Part shown: positions 35,850 through 45,252 of the stretch, in pieces
Numbering within the stretch: position 1 is the first letter of the stretch
Layout: every line of letters starts with the position of its first letter
DNA from: Methylomonas rhizoryzae
GTDB lineage: Bacteria; Pseudomonadota; Gammaproteobacteria; Methylococcales; Methylomonadaceae
Direction: 5' to 3'
Assembly (NCBI RefSeq): GCF_008632455.1
Contig: NZ_CP043929.1
Span: 248,001-312,000, forward strand
Length of the DNA stretch: 64,000 nucleotides
Position numbers and translations under genes: made by a program
Notes under the pieces: generated by a model
What the model was told of the DNA's origin: nothing
What the model saw: the letters and a program-made list of their open reading frames with translations, nothing else
The model's database searches: none

Positions 35850-36929
35850 ATGCCTAAGCAACCGTTGACAGCCTTATTTCGCCCCGAAGTTTTGGCAATG
35901 TCCGCTTATCACGTAGCGGACGCCAGTCGTTACATTAAACTGGACGCCATGGAAAATCCCTATACTTGGCCGGAAGAGGTGCAGCAAGCATGGTGGGACG
36001 AGCTAAAGGCTTGCCCTATCAATCGCTATCCGGACCCTGAAGCTCGCTTCTTGGCCGAGACGTTACGCGATAGCAATCAAATTCCCGGGTGTGCGGACAT
36101 TTTATTGGGCAACGGTTCCGACGAAATCATCCAAATTTTGCTGATGGCGCTGCCTAGCACTGCGAGCGTTATGGCGCCGGAACCGGGTTTTGTCATGTAC
36201 AAGCAGATTGCCCGCAGTTTGGGATTACGTTATTGCGGCGTACCGTTAATGGCGGAAAGTTTCGCATTGGATATGCCGGCCATGCTGGAAGCGATCCGTA
36301 ACGAGCAACCGGCGGTGATCTTTTTGGCATATCCGAACAACCCGACCGGGAATTTGTTCGATGCCGAGGCGATGGAAGAGTTGTTGCGAGTGAGCACGGG
36401 ATTGGTCGTGGTCGATGAAGCTTATGCGCCTTTCGCTGACGCCAGCTTTATCGGTTTGTTGCCGAGGTATAAAAATCTCCTGGTCATGCGGACCTTGTCG
36501 AAATTGGGTTTGGCCGGCTTGCGCTTGGGGTTTATGGCCGGTGCGCCGGAATTGTTGGCGGAGCTGAATAAAGTACGGTTACCGTACAACATCAATTGCT
36601 TGACTCAAGCGACCGCTCGGTTTGCCTTAAAGCATTCGGGATTTTTATTGGAGCAGACTCAGGCGATTCGCCAACAACGGACATTTTTGGCGGGCGAATT
36701 AAGCGGGCTGGCCAAACTGCAGGTGTATCCCAGTGCGGCAAACTTCATTATGCTGCGGTTGTTGCACGGTTCGGCCGACGGCGTGTTCGAGTCCTTGAAA
36801 CAACAAGGCGTGTTGATCAAAAATTTGTCGCCTCAAGGTGGAATGTTGCAAAACTGCCTAAGGGTTACGGTGGGTAAACCCGATGAAAATCAAGTATTTA
36901 TTCGGGCCTTAACGCAGGCTTTGGCTTAA
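35850..36929 (+). CDS. hisC: Histidinol-phosphate aminotransferase
   Basis: A 359-residue PLP-dependent class II aminotransferase converting imidazole-acetol phosphate to histidinol phosphate. Seen are 'GNGSDEIIQ' (88-96), 'YPNNPTGN' (161-168), 'VVVDEAY', and the PLP lysine in 'RTLSKLGLAGLRLGF' (Lys218). Length is normal. It stands alone, away from other his genes. It could prefer aromatic or other substrates, as some HisC paralogues do. Confidence 0.88.
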   Translation: MPKQPLTALFRPEVLAMSAYHVADASRYIKLDAMENPYTWPEEVQQAWWDELKACPINRYPDPEARFLAETLRDSNQIPGCADILLGNGSDEIIQILLMALPSTASVMAPEPGFVMYKQIARSLGLRYCGVPLMAESFALDMPAMLEAIRNEQPAVIFLAYPNNPTGNLFDAEAMEELLRVSTGLVVVDEAYAPFADASFIGLLPRYKNLLVMRTLSKLGLAGLRLGFMAGAPELLAELNKVRLPYNINCLTQATARFALKHSGFLLEQTQAIRQQRTFLAGELSGLAKLQVYPSAANFIMLRLLHGSADGVFESLKQQGVLIKNLSPQGGMLQNCLRVTVGKPDENQVFIRALTQALA

Positions 36930-37037
36930 TGGGACGGTTTTGCTCTCGTTGGCTGCTTGGGCAAAGCCGGGAAACGTTCCTGTCGAACGCTTTTTTGCTT
37001 TAAACCGGCCGAGCAGTGGTATATTTGCGGCAAAAAT

Positions 37038-37043
37038 TATAAT
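37038..37043 (+). promoter_or_regulatory. Possible -10 element of the pet operon
   Basis: A perfect TATAAT lies 46 bases before the petA start in an AT-rich stretch. No convincing -35 sits 16-18 bases upstream. A second candidate pair (TTGCTT at 36995, TATATT at 37020) has a 19-base spacer. Confidence 0.3.
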
Positions 37044-37088
37044 AATTGATGTGGTATATGCGCATCATCTCAATCAGGAGTGTTATTT

Positions 37089-37688
37089 ATGAACCATGAA
37101 GGCGTAGATACTTCAAAGCGCCAGTTCCTCACTTCCGCGTTATCGGTGGTTGGGGCCGTGGGGGCCGGTTATCTGGCTGTTCCGTTTCTTTCGCAAATGC
37201 AGCCTAGCGCCAAAGCGATGGCAGCCGGTGCGCCGGTAGAAGTCGATGTGACCAAAATGGAGCCCGGTCAATTGCTTAGGGTGGCGTGGCGCGGCAAGCC
37301 GGTATGGGTGTTAAACCGTACCCCCGACGTGCTCACCACCTTGGGGACCTTGGACAGCAAACTTGCCGATCCCTTGTCCAACGAATCTCATCAGCCGGAT
37401 TACGCTAAAAACGCGTTCCGATCCATCAAGCCGGAAATTTTTGTTGCCATCGGTTTGTGTACTCATTTGGGGTGTTCGCCGACTTTCAGGCCGGAAATCG
37501 CGCCCAGCGACTTGGGTAACGATTGGAAAGGCGGTTTTTTCTGCCCGTGTCACGGTTCGTGGTTCGATTTGGCCGGACGCGTGTTCCGCGGGGTGCCGGC
37601 GCCCAGTAATTTGGAAGTGCCTCCTTACCGCTATGTAAAGGACACATTGATCATCATTGGCGAAGATAACGAGGCGAAACCGGCATGA
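37089..37688 (+). CDS. petA: Ubiquinol-cytochrome c reductase Rieske subunit
   Basis: A 199-residue Rieske iron-sulfur protein of the bc1 complex, which passes electrons from ubiquinol to cytochrome c1. An N-terminal membrane anchor (residues 14-34) precedes the cluster-binding motifs 'CTHLGC' (124-129) and 'CPCHGS' (152-157). Cys124, His126, Cys152 and His155 ligate the 2Fe-2S cluster; Cys129 and Cys154 form the disulfide. The ATG at 37089 was chosen because CAGGAG lies eight bases upstream; a GTG nine bases earlier is in frame. It overlaps petB by four bases. Confidence 0.95.
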   Translation: MNHEGVDTSKRQFLTSALSVVGAVGAGYLAVPFLSQMQPSAKAMAAGAPVEVDVTKMEPGQLLRVAWRGKPVWVLNRTPDVLTTLGTLDSKLADPLSNESHQPDYAKNAFRSIKPEIFVAIGLCTHLGCSPTFRPEIAPSDLGNDWKGGFFCPCHGSWFDLAGRVFRGVPAPSNLEVPPYRYVKDTLIIIGEDNEAKPA

Positions 37689-39082
37689 AACAAAGATTAA
37701 ATCGTTGCAGCTCATGGCTGCTGGAGCGTTTCCCTATCTCCGATTTGTGGAACGAACACATGGCGCACTACTATGCGCCCAAGAATTTCAACATTTGGTA
37801 TTTTTTCGGCTCGTTAGCCTTATTCGTCTTGGTCAACCAGTTTGTGACCGGCATTTTGTTGACCATGAACTACAAGCCGGACGCCAAACTGGCATTCGAT
37901 TCGGTCGAGTACATCATGCGCGACGTCAACTGGGGTTGGTTGGTGCGCTATATGCATTCGACCGGCGCGTCGGCGTTTTTCATCGTCGTGTATTTGCATA
38001 TGTTCCGCGGCTTGATGTACGGCTCGTTCAAGCAGCCGCGCGAGCTGATCTGGATCTTCGGCATGCTGATCTTCGTTTGCCTGATGGCCGAAGCCTTTAT
38101 GGGCTATCTGTTGCCGTGGGGGCAAATGTCCTACTGGGGCGCCCAGGTTATTATCTCGCTGTTCAGTGCGATTCCGGTCATAGGCGACGAATTGTCGTTA
38201 TGGATACGCGGCGACTATGTGGTATCCGATGCAACCTTGAACCGCTTTTTCGCCTTCCACGTCATCGCAGTGCCTTTGGTATTGTTGATTTTGGTGTTTT
38301 TGCATATCGTCGCCTTGCACGAAGTCGGTTCCAATAATCCTGACGGCGTCGAAATTAAGGAAACCGTCAACTGGCAGGGCAAACCGGTGGACGGTATACC
38401 GTTTCATCCTTATTACACGGTAAAAGACATCGTCGGGGTCGGCGTCTTCATGTTTTTCTTCGCCGTAGTGATTTTCTACATGCCGGAAATGGGCGGTTAC
38501 TTTTTGGAGCATGCCAACTTCATTCCGGCCGATCCTTTGAAAACGCCGGAGCACATTGCCCCGGTCTGGTACTTCACCCCGTTCTACGCGATATTGCGCG
38601 CCGTGCCGGATAAATTCGCCGGGGTCATCGCGATGGGCGGCGCCATCGTGGTGTTGTTCATGCTGCCCTGGCTGGATCGAAGCCCGGTTAAATCCATCCG
38701 CTACCGCGGCGGCATTTTCAAAAAAGCTTTGTTGTTGTTCGTCATCGCTTTCGTCGGCTTGGGGTATTTAGGCACCCAACCCGCGACGCCGGTTGCCACA
38801 TCCATAGCACGTGTATTTACGGCCATTTACTTCGGATTTTTCTTGCTGATGCCGTTGTATACGCGTTGGGAAAAAACCAAGCCTGTTCCGGAGCGTCTTT
38901 CGGAACAGCCGACCTTAGAGGATCACATCCCGGCATTAAAAGCATTGGTAGACGAAGTCGTTAGCGTTGAAACTTCTCCAGGCATGATGGGGGCCACCAT
39001 CGTCAAGCGAAAACCGAATTGGGTCGGTGTCAAAAGCGTATTGATCCGTTTCGCCATCCATTTGAAGAAGAGCCTGGATTGA
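37685..39082 (+). CDS. petB: Cytochrome b of the bc1 complex
   Basis: A 465-residue integral membrane subunit carrying both b hemes and the quinone sites. Typical blocks include 'WGWLVRYMHSTGAS', 'GYLLPWGQMSYWGAQV' and 'PEHIAPVWYFTPFYAIL' with the Qo-site PEW-equivalent written 'PVWY'. Eight membrane segments are followed by a cytosolic tail of about 75 residues after the last helix, longer than most proteobacterial cytochrome b proteins, which I recall as roughly 400-430 residues. Translationally coupled to petA. Confidence 0.95.
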   Translation: MKQRLNRCSSWLLERFPISDLWNEHMAHYYAPKNFNIWYFFGSLALFVLVNQFVTGILLTMNYKPDAKLAFDSVEYIMRDVNWGWLVRYMHSTGASAFFIVVYLHMFRGLMYGSFKQPRELIWIFGMLIFVCLMAEAFMGYLLPWGQMSYWGAQVIISLFSAIPVIGDELSLWIRGDYVVSDATLNRFFAFHVIAVPLVLLILVFLHIVALHEVGSNNPDGVEIKETVNWQGKPVDGIPFHPYYTVKDIVGVGVFMFFFAVVIFYMPEMGGYFLEHANFIPADPLKTPEHIAPVWYFTPFYAILRAVPDKFAGVIAMGGAIVVLFMLPWLDRSPVKSIRYRGGIFKKALLLFVIAFVGLGYLGTQPATPVATSIARVFTAIYFGFFLLMPLYTRWEKTKPVPERLSEQPTLEDHIPALKALVDEVVSVETSPGMMGATIVKRKPNWVGVKSVLIRFAIHLKKSLD

Positions 39083-39085
39083 GTC

Positions 39086-39808
39086 ATGAAAAAAATTCTC
39101 TTTATTTTATTGTTTTTATTGCCGATTGCCGTCCATGCCAGCGGCGGCGGTGTCGAATTGGAATCGGCGGACATCGATTTGAGCGATAGCGCTTCGTTGG
39201 AACGCGGTGCAAAATATTATGTAACCTACTGTTTGGGATGCCATTCGGCTAAGCACATTCGTTACAAACGTATTGCACTCGACTTGCATTTGGACGAGGG
39301 CGAAATCCTCAAAAATGTCGCCCCGCTAGGCGCCGGTATTTACGATCAAATGCATTCGGCGATGAACGGTCATGATGCAGAAAAGTGGTTCGGCACGACG
39401 CCTCCCGACCTGTCGTTGATTGCCAGGTCGCGCGGAGCCGATTGGCTGTACAGCTATTTGAAGGGCTTTTACAGCGAACCCGGCAAGCCCACCGGCGTGA
39501 ACAATACGGTTTTCAAAGACGTCGCGATGCCTAACGTGTTTTGGCAGCTGCAAGGTACCCAAGCGGCGGTTGTCGAAAAAGTCGACGGGCAGGATGTGGT
39601 GACCGCTCTCAAGTTGGAAGAACCGGGGCAGCTGTCGCCGCAGGAATTCGATAAGTTGGTGAACGATTTGGTGAATTTTCTGGTTTACGTCGGCGAGCCG
39701 GTCCAGTTGGAGCGTCAGGCAATGGGTAAATTCGTTTTGTTCTTTCTGTTGATGTTTATCGCCTTGGCTTATTTACTCAAAAAAGAGTATTGGAAAGACG
39801 TCCACTAG
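39086..39808 (+). CDS. petC: Cytochrome c1 of the bc1 complex
   Basis: A 240-residue cytochrome c1 with signal peptide (1-18), the heme-binding 'CLGCH' (Cys49, Cys52, His53), a methionine-containing 'DVAMPNVFWQL' segment that probably gives the sixth ligand, and a C-terminal membrane anchor (about 213-232). It accepts electrons from the Rieske protein. It lies three bases after petB, the last gene of petABC. Confidence 0.95.
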   Translation: MKKILFILLFLLPIAVHASGGGVELESADIDLSDSASLERGAKYYVTYCLGCHSAKHIRYKRIALDLHLDEGEILKNVAPLGAGIYDQMHSAMNGHDAEKWFGTTPPDLSLIARSRGADWLYSYLKGFYSEPGKPTGVNNTVFKDVAMPNVFWQLQGTQAAVVEKVDGQDVVTALKLEEPGQLSPQEFDKLVNDLVNFLVYVGEPVQLERQAMGKFVLFFLLMFIALAYLLKKEYWKDVH

Positions 39809-39844
39809 GCCGCAACTACGGGGTGCCGATTCGGCGTCCCGCCT

Positions 39845-39876
39845 GCTGCCAAGCGGGGTTAGGCCCGCTTGGCAGC
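39845..39876 (+). terminator. Hairpin after petABC
   Basis: A perfect 13-pair GC-rich stem with a six-base loop lies 37 bases after the petC stop, before the sspA promoter region. It lacks a T-run, but stability and position favour a terminator or processing site. Confidence 0.55.
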
Positions 39877-39947
39877 CCCCAAATCCATGTGCAACCATGG
39901 TACAATCCGCCCCGTTTTTAACCCCGCTCCGCATAGAGGTTTTTTTC

Positions 39948-40580
39948 GTGGCAAACATTTCTAGCCGAAAATCTGCAATGGTTTTGTTCACGTCGTCGAA
40001 CTGTATCATGAGCCATTGCGCCCGCCTGGTGGTTCACGAGAAAGGCGTACCGGCCGATATAGAATACTTCGATCCCAACGAACCGCCCGAAGACCTCCTG
40101 GAGCTCAATCCCAACGGGACTTCCCCCACTTTCGTAGAGCGCGACCTTGTGCTGTACGACGCCCGCATCATCATGGAATATTTGGACGAACGCTTTCCGC
40201 ATCCGGCTTTGCATCAAATGGACCCGGTATCGCGCGCCAACACCCGCATGCTGATCAAGCGCATAGACCAGGAGTGGTATCCGTTACTGGAAGAGATGCA
40301 GGTTCACGGCGATAAAAAAGGCGGTAAAGCCAGAAAAATGTTGAAGGAAAGTTTGATGGCAGCCGCGCCGGTTTTCGATGCCAACACCTATTTCATGAGC
40401 GAGGAATATTCGTTGATCGATTGCGCGATGGCGCCGTTCTTGTGGCGTTTGCCCAGCATAGGCGTCGATATTGCCGGTTTGGGCAAAGGCATCACCGGCT
40501 ACGCCAATCGCCTATTTTCCCGTAAGGCGTTTCAAGAGAGTTTGAGCTTCGAAGAAAAAGCCTTGATGGCAGCCAAATAA
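39948..40580 (+). CDS. sspA: Stringent starvation protein A
   Basis: A 210-residue glutathione-S-transferase-fold protein that binds RNA polymerase and alters transcription in stationary phase or acid stress. The N-terminal thioredoxin-like region has 'SSNCIMSHCARLVVHEKGV', and the helical C-terminal domain has 'YSLIDCAMAPFLWRL'. I chose the GTG at 39948, which has AGAGG eight bases upstream and gives family length, over an ATG 51 bases earlier. It is directly followed by sspB. Confidence 0.92.
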   Translation: MANISSRKSAMVLFTSSNCIMSHCARLVVHEKGVPADIEYFDPNEPPEDLLELNPNGTSPTFVERDLVLYDARIIMEYLDERFPHPALHQMDPVSRANTRMLIKRIDQEWYPLLEEMQVHGDKKGGKARKMLKESLMAAAPVFDANTYFMSEEYSLIDCAMAPFLWRLPSIGVDIAGLGKGITGYANRLFSRKAFQESLSFEEKALMAAK

Positions 40581-40961
40581 ATGACCCCGCTCAAACCCTA
40601 TTTAATCCGTTCGATCTACGAGTGGATCAACGATAATCAATTGACGCCGTATCTGTTGGTCAATGCGGAGTTCCCCGGCGTCAACGTGCCGAACGAATTT
40701 GTCGAAAACGGCAGAATCGTCCTGAATATTCGTCCGCAAGCCATTCAAGGATTGGCGCTAGGTAACGACGAAATCGAATTCAACGCGCGATTTTCCGGTA
40801 AAGCCATGCGGATTAATGCGCCCATTCAAGCCGTATTGGCGATATATGCCAAAGAAAACGGCCGGGGAATGGTGTTCGATCCCGACGATCACGAGTCCGA
40901 TCCGCCGCCGGAGCCGGAAAACGAACCGCCGAAAAAACCGCAACTCAGAATAGTCAAATAA
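40581..40961 (+). CDS. sspB: ClpXP protease adaptor SspB
   Basis: A 126-residue adaptor that delivers ssrA-tagged proteins to ClpXP. The folded substrate-binding part covers residues 1-95 ('YEWINDNQLTPYLLV', 'NIRPQAIQGLALGND'). A disordered Pro/Glu linker follows, and the C-terminal 'PQLRIVK' is the ClpX-binding tail. The start codon directly abuts the sspA stop, the usual arrangement. Confidence 0.94.
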   Translation: MTPLKPYLIRSIYEWINDNQLTPYLLVNAEFPGVNVPNEFVENGRIVLNIRPQAIQGLALGNDEIEFNARFSGKAMRINAPIQAVLAIYAKENGRGMVFDPDDHESDPPPEPENEPPKKPQLRIVK

Positions 40962-41037
40962 CCGCCGGCTGAGTTATGGCGAAACCGATTTGCAAGGTTA
41001 AACTAAGCTATCGTTTGCCGTTCAACGGAGTATCGCC

Positions 41038-41415
41038 ATGACTCACGCCAGCCTCGAAGTGTTGTCCGATACCGAAATCGAATCCCGTTTGGCGGCACAA
41101 TTGCCGCATTGGTATTACGAAAACGGTTGGATCAGGCGCAAATATAAAACCAGCGGCTGGAAGGCCACGTTGATGGTGGTCAATACCATCGGCCACTTGG
41201 CCGAAAAAGCCTGGCACCATCCTGACTTGACGGTTTCCTATGCGTTCGTGATCGTCAAACTGGTCACCCACGCCGCCAAGGGCGTCACCGACAAGGATTT
41301 CGCGCTGGCGAAAAAGATAGAGGACGTCGTGCAATGGGATGCCGCCGCCGAATCCGACGGCATTTTCGAGGGCACGCCGGACGACCCGCGTTTCAAATAC
41401 ATTAAAAAAGACTGA
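41038..41415 (+). CDS. Pterin-4a-carbinolamine dehydratase-like protein
   Basis: A 125-residue protein of the PCD/DcoH family. The catalytic-type block 'AEKAWHHPDLTVSYAFV' has the expected His-His-Pro, followed by 'TH' near residue 80. Classical PCD recycles the cofactor of aromatic amino acid hydroxylases, but here it lies ten bases before fhcB, so a role in pterin (tetrahydromethanopterin) metabolism is more likely. That role is inferred from context only. First gene of a probable five-gene operon. Confidence 0.85.
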   Translation: MTHASLEVLSDTEIESRLAAQLPHWYYENGWIRRKYKTSGWKATLMVVNTIGHLAEKAWHHPDLTVSYAFVIVKLVTHAAKGVTDKDFALAKKIEDVVQWDAAAESDGIFEGTPDDPRFKYIKKD

Positions 41416-41425
41416 GGACAGTACG

Positions 41426-42685
41426 ATGACTGAAATCACCGAGGTACCCAGCCCGTTCTGCGGTATCGGCACCGACGATCTGAGCGTCAAGGTGGACGGC
41501 TTGGCCGTGACAGTGACCGCCAACGGTTGCGCGGTCAACACCCCAGGCTTCGAGCAGCCGATCACCGACACCGCGCCGCGCGTTGGCGGTCTGGCTGTCG
41601 ATCTGGACACGGCGGTCGCCAAAGCGGCGGAATTGCTGCGCGGCACCCAGCAACCGGTGATCGCCGGTTGCGCCACCGACGTCAACGGCATGCGCGGCTT
41701 GCTGGCTCTGGCCGATAAAGCCGGCGCGGTGGTGGATAACATCAACTTCCCGGCCGCCCGCCGCAACCTGCTGGCCTTGCAGGATTCCGGCTGGATGAAT
41801 ACCACGCTGGCGGAGGTCAAAAACCGCTGCGATTTGTTGCTGATCGTCGGCACTGATTTGGAAGGCTTCGCGCCGCGCTTTTTCGAGCGCTATTTGTGGA
41901 CCGAGGAAGCGATGTTCCTCGACAACACCGCCAACCGCGAAGTGATTTATTTGGGAAAATCGCCATCCGGCACGGCCTCTACTTCACCTGCCGGTAAAAC
42001 GGCAATGAGCTTGACTTGCGCCGACGCCGACCTGCCGGATGTAATTGCTGTGTTGTCGGCACTGGTCAAAAAACAGCCGGTGCAAACGCAACATGTCGCC
42101 GGCATTGCCGTTGCCGAATTGCAAGCGATTGCCGACAAACTCAGAAACGCAAAATACGGCGTGATACTGTGGGGCGCCGCCGCGCTGGCTTACGACCACG
42201 CCGAATTGACCGTACAAGCCATTTGCAACATCGTCAAGGACATCAACCTACAAGGCACGCGCTGCTCCGGCTTTCCACTGGGCGGTCGTGAAGGCGATCA
42301 AACCGCCAACCAAGTGTGCGGCTGGACTACCGGCTATCCGGCGCGGCTCAATTTCGCCCGCGGCTACCCGGAATACGATCCGTTTTTGTACGACAGCCAA
42401 GCCATGTTGTGCAACGGCGAAGCCGACGCCCTGGTTTGGGTGCATGCTTTCAACAGCAACGCCAAACCGCCAGAAACCGAATTACCGATCATCGTAGTCG
42501 GCCGTTCCGGCATGGCCTTCGATAAAGAACCCGACGTCTTCATTCCCGTAGGCACGCCCGGCATCGACCATGCCGGCCACGCCTACCGACTGGATAACGT
42601 GGTGGCGATCCGCCTGAAAAAACTCAGAGATTCCGGCCTGCCCAGCACCGCCGAGGTGCTGCATGCCATCGAACAAGCCCTTTAG
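41426..42685 (+). CDS. fhcB: Formyltransferase/hydrolase complex subunit FhcB
   Basis: A 419-residue homologue of the archaeal formylmethanofuran dehydrogenase B subunit. In bacteria the Fhc complex transfers the formyl group from formyl-H4MPT to methylofuran and hydrolyses it to formate, and FhcB has lost the metal-pterin redox centre. Consistent with this, no CxxC-rich cluster region is evident. Conserved blocks include 'GTRCSGFPLGGREGDQTANQ' and 'IPVGTPGIDHAGHAYRLDNV'. The ATG at 41426 has GAGGA upstream. Operonic with pcd and fhcA. Confidence 0.93.
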   Translation: MTEITEVPSPFCGIGTDDLSVKVDGLAVTVTANGCAVNTPGFEQPITDTAPRVGGLAVDLDTAVAKAAELLRGTQQPVIAGCATDVNGMRGLLALADKAGAVVDNINFPAARRNLLALQDSGWMNTTLAEVKNRCDLLLIVGTDLEGFAPRFFERYLWTEEAMFLDNTANREVIYLGKSPSGTASTSPAGKTAMSLTCADADLPDVIAVLSALVKKQPVQTQHVAGIAVAELQAIADKLRNAKYGVILWGAAALAYDHAELTVQAICNIVKDINLQGTRCSGFPLGGREGDQTANQVCGWTTGYPARLNFARGYPEYDPFLYDSQAMLCNGEADALVWVHAFNSNAKPPETELPIIVVGRSGMAFDKEPDVFIPVGTPGIDHAGHAYRLDNVVAIRLKKLRDSGLPSTAEVLHAIEQAL

Positions 42686-42694
42686 GATACCGAC

Positions 42695-44359
42695 ATGCTG
42701 ACAAAACTCACAGGCGGCACCGTTTACGATCCGGCCAGCGGCATAGCCGGCCAGCAACAAGACCTCTACATTCAAGACGGCCGTATCGTCGATGCGCCGA
42801 AAGACGGTCGCCCGGTAGACCAGGAATACGACTTGCGCGGCAAAGTGGTGATGTCCGGCGCCATCGACATGCACACCCACATCGGCGGCGGCAAGGGCAA
42901 CATTGCCCGCACCCTGTTGCCGGAAGACCACCGCCTGGACCCGGTGCATCGCACATCCATCACTCGCTCCGGTAATGGCCATGCGATGCCGTCCAGCTTC
43001 GTCGCCGGCTATCGCTACGCCGAGATGGGCTACACCGCCTGCTTCGAACCGGCCGTGTTGCCGATCAATGCCCGTCAGGCGCACATGGAAATGGGCGACA
43101 CGCCCATCGTCGACAAGGGCGGCTACGTGATGCTGGGCAGCGACGATTTCCTACTACGCATGCTGACCGCGAAGAAAGACCAGAAAGCCGTCAACGATTA
43201 CGTGGCCTGGACCTTGAACGCCGCCAAGGGCATCGGCATCAAAGTCGTCAACGCCGGCGGCATCAACGCCTTCAAATTTAACCAGCGCAAACTGGATCTG
43301 GACGAGCAAAACAGCCATTACGCCGTCACTCCGCGTCAAATCCTGCAAACCCTGGCTAGGGCCGTGCAAGAATTGGGCATCACCCATCCGCTGCACGTGC
43401 ATGGCTGCAACCTGGGCGTGCCGGGTAACGTCGATACCACCTTGAATACCATTCAAGGCGTGGAAGGCTTGCCGATGCACTTGACCCATATCCAGTTCCA
43501 CAGCTACGGCACCGAAGGCGATTTCAAATTCTCCTCCGGCGCCGCGCAAATCGCCGAGGCGATCAATAGCAATAAAAACATCACCGCCGACGTCGGCCAG
43601 ATTCTGTTCGGCCAAACCGTCACCGCTTCCGGCGACAACATGCGCCAGCACGCCAACCACCGCTTCGCCAGCCCGAACAAATGGGTGTGCATGGACATCG
43701 AATGCGATGCCGGCTGCGGCGTGGTGCCGTTCAAATACAAGGACCAGAACTTCGTCAACGCCTTGCAATGGGCGATTGGTCTGGAAATCTTCCTGTTGGT
43801 CGAAGACCCGTGGCGGATCTTCCTAACCACCGACCACCCCAACGGCGCGCCATTCACCAGCTATCCGCACTTGATCCGATTGCTAATGGACCGCAGCTTC
43901 CGCAACGACATGCTGGCAACCATCCACCCGGAAGCGCAGAAAATGACCACCTTGGCCAGCATCGAGCGCGAATACACGTTGAACGAAATCGCAATCATGA
44001 CTCGTGCCGGCGCGGCCCGCATCATCGGCTTGAAAGACCGTGGCGCGTTGGCGCCCGGCAATTTCGCCGACATTACCGTCTACACCGAAAACCCCGACCG
44101 TCAGGCGATGTTCACCAAGCCGGATTACGTGTTCAAGGACGGCGAACTGGTGGTCAAGGACGGCGAAGTGGTCAAAGTCACCTGGGGCACGACCCACATC
44201 GTCAAGCCGGAATACGACCTGGCTATCGAAAAAGACCTGAAGCCTTATTTCGACAAATACCTGACCATGAAACTCGGCAACTTTAAAATCAGCGACGACG
44301 AGATTACGGAAGACGGACGCGGCAGCTTGACGGCGCATCCGCTAAGAGGTGCAGCATGA
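42695..44359 (+). CDS. fhcA: Formyltransferase/hydrolase complex subunit FhcA
   Basis: A 554-residue amidohydrolase-fold subunit, homologous to FwdA/FmdA, that hydrolyses the formyl group to formate. Metal-ligand motifs are visible: 'HTHIGGG' (His60, His62), 'HVHGCNLG', 'HLTHIQFHSYG' and the C-terminal 'TDHPNGAPF'. It begins nine bases after fhcB and overlaps fhcD by four bases. Confidence 0.95.
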   Translation: MLTKLTGGTVYDPASGIAGQQQDLYIQDGRIVDAPKDGRPVDQEYDLRGKVVMSGAIDMHTHIGGGKGNIARTLLPEDHRLDPVHRTSITRSGNGHAMPSSFVAGYRYAEMGYTACFEPAVLPINARQAHMEMGDTPIVDKGGYVMLGSDDFLLRMLTAKKDQKAVNDYVAWTLNAAKGIGIKVVNAGGINAFKFNQRKLDLDEQNSHYAVTPRQILQTLARAVQELGITHPLHVHGCNLGVPGNVDTTLNTIQGVEGLPMHLTHIQFHSYGTEGDFKFSSGAAQIAEAINSNKNITADVGQILFGQTVTASGDNMRQHANHRFASPNKWVCMDIECDAGCGVVPFKYKDQNFVNALQWAIGLEIFLLVEDPWRIFLTTDHPNGAPFTSYPHLIRLLMDRSFRNDMLATIHPEAQKMTTLASIEREYTLNEIAIMTRAGAARIIGLKDRGALAPGNFADITVYTENPDRQAMFTKPDYVFKDGELVVKDGEVVKVTWGTTHIVKPEYDLAIEKDLKPYFDKYLTMKLGNFKISDDEITEDGRGSLTAHPLRGAA

Positions 44360-45252
44360 TCATCAACGGCGTAACCATAGACAAAACCTTCGCCGAAGCC
44401 TTCCCGATGAAGGCGACGCGGGCCATCATCACCGCCCAGAACGAGAAATGGGCGATGATTTCCGCGCAGGCCATGACCGGCTTTGCCACTTCCGTGATTG
44501 CCTGCGGCTGCGAGGCCGGCATCGAGCGGGTGTTGAGCCTGGAAGAAACCCCGGACGGACGCCCCGGCGTGTCCATCATGATTTATGCGATGGGCGGCAA
44601 GGGCTTGGCCAAGCAATTGGAAACCCGCGCCGGCCAGTGCGTGCTGACCTCGCCGACCTCGGCGTTGTTTGCCGGCATCGCAGGCGGCAAGCCGATTCCG
44701 CTGGGTAAAAACCTGCGCTTCTTCGGCGACGGTTTTCAAATCGCCAAGAAAATTGCCGGCAAGCGTTATTGGCGGGTGCCGGTCATGGACGGCGAGTTTC
44801 TGACCGAAGCCACCACCGGCATGGTTGATGCGGTCGGTGGCGGCAATTTTTTAGTGCTGGCCGAATCGCAACCGCAAGCCCTGGCGGCCTGCGAGGCGGC
44901 CATCGAAGCGATGAAAAAAATCCCCAACGTGATCATGCCCTTCCCGGGCGGCGTGGTGCGTTCAGGCTCCAAGGTCGGTTCCAAATATAAAGCCTTGAGC
45001 GCTTCGACCAACGACGCGTTTTGCCCAACTTTGAAAGGTGTTACCAAAACCGATTTGTCGCCGGAGATTGAATCGGTGATGGAGGTCGTCATCGACGGTT
45101 TAACGAAAGAAGACATCGACAAAGCCATGCGCGTCGGCATCCAGGCGGTTTGCGACCTGGGCGCAGCCAACGGCATCAAGCGCATCAGCGCCGGCAACTA
45201 CGGCGGCAAACTCGGCCCGTTCCACTTTCATCTGCAGGAGATCATGGCATGA
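44356..45252 (+). CDS. fhcD: Formylmethanofuran:H4MPT formyltransferase FhcD
   Basis: A 298-residue formyltransferase (Ftr family) moving the formyl group between H4MPT and methylofuran. It begins 'MIINGVTIDKTFAEAFPMKA' and ends with 'GNYGGKLGPFHFHLQEI', both typical of Ftr. Four-base overlaps on both sides tie it to fhcA and fhcC. Confidence 0.95.
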   Translation: MIINGVTIDKTFAEAFPMKATRAIITAQNEKWAMISAQAMTGFATSVIACGCEAGIERVLSLEETPDGRPGVSIMIYAMGGKGLAKQLETRAGQCVLTSPTSALFAGIAGGKPIPLGKNLRFFGDGFQIAKKIAGKRYWRVPVMDGEFLTEATTGMVDAVGGGNFLVLAESQPQALAACEAAIEAMKKIPNVIMPFPGGVVRSGSKVGSKYKALSASTNDAFCPTLKGVTKTDLSPEIESVMEVVIDGLTKEDIDKAMRVGIQAVCDLGAANGIKRISAGNYGGKLGPFHFHLQEIMA

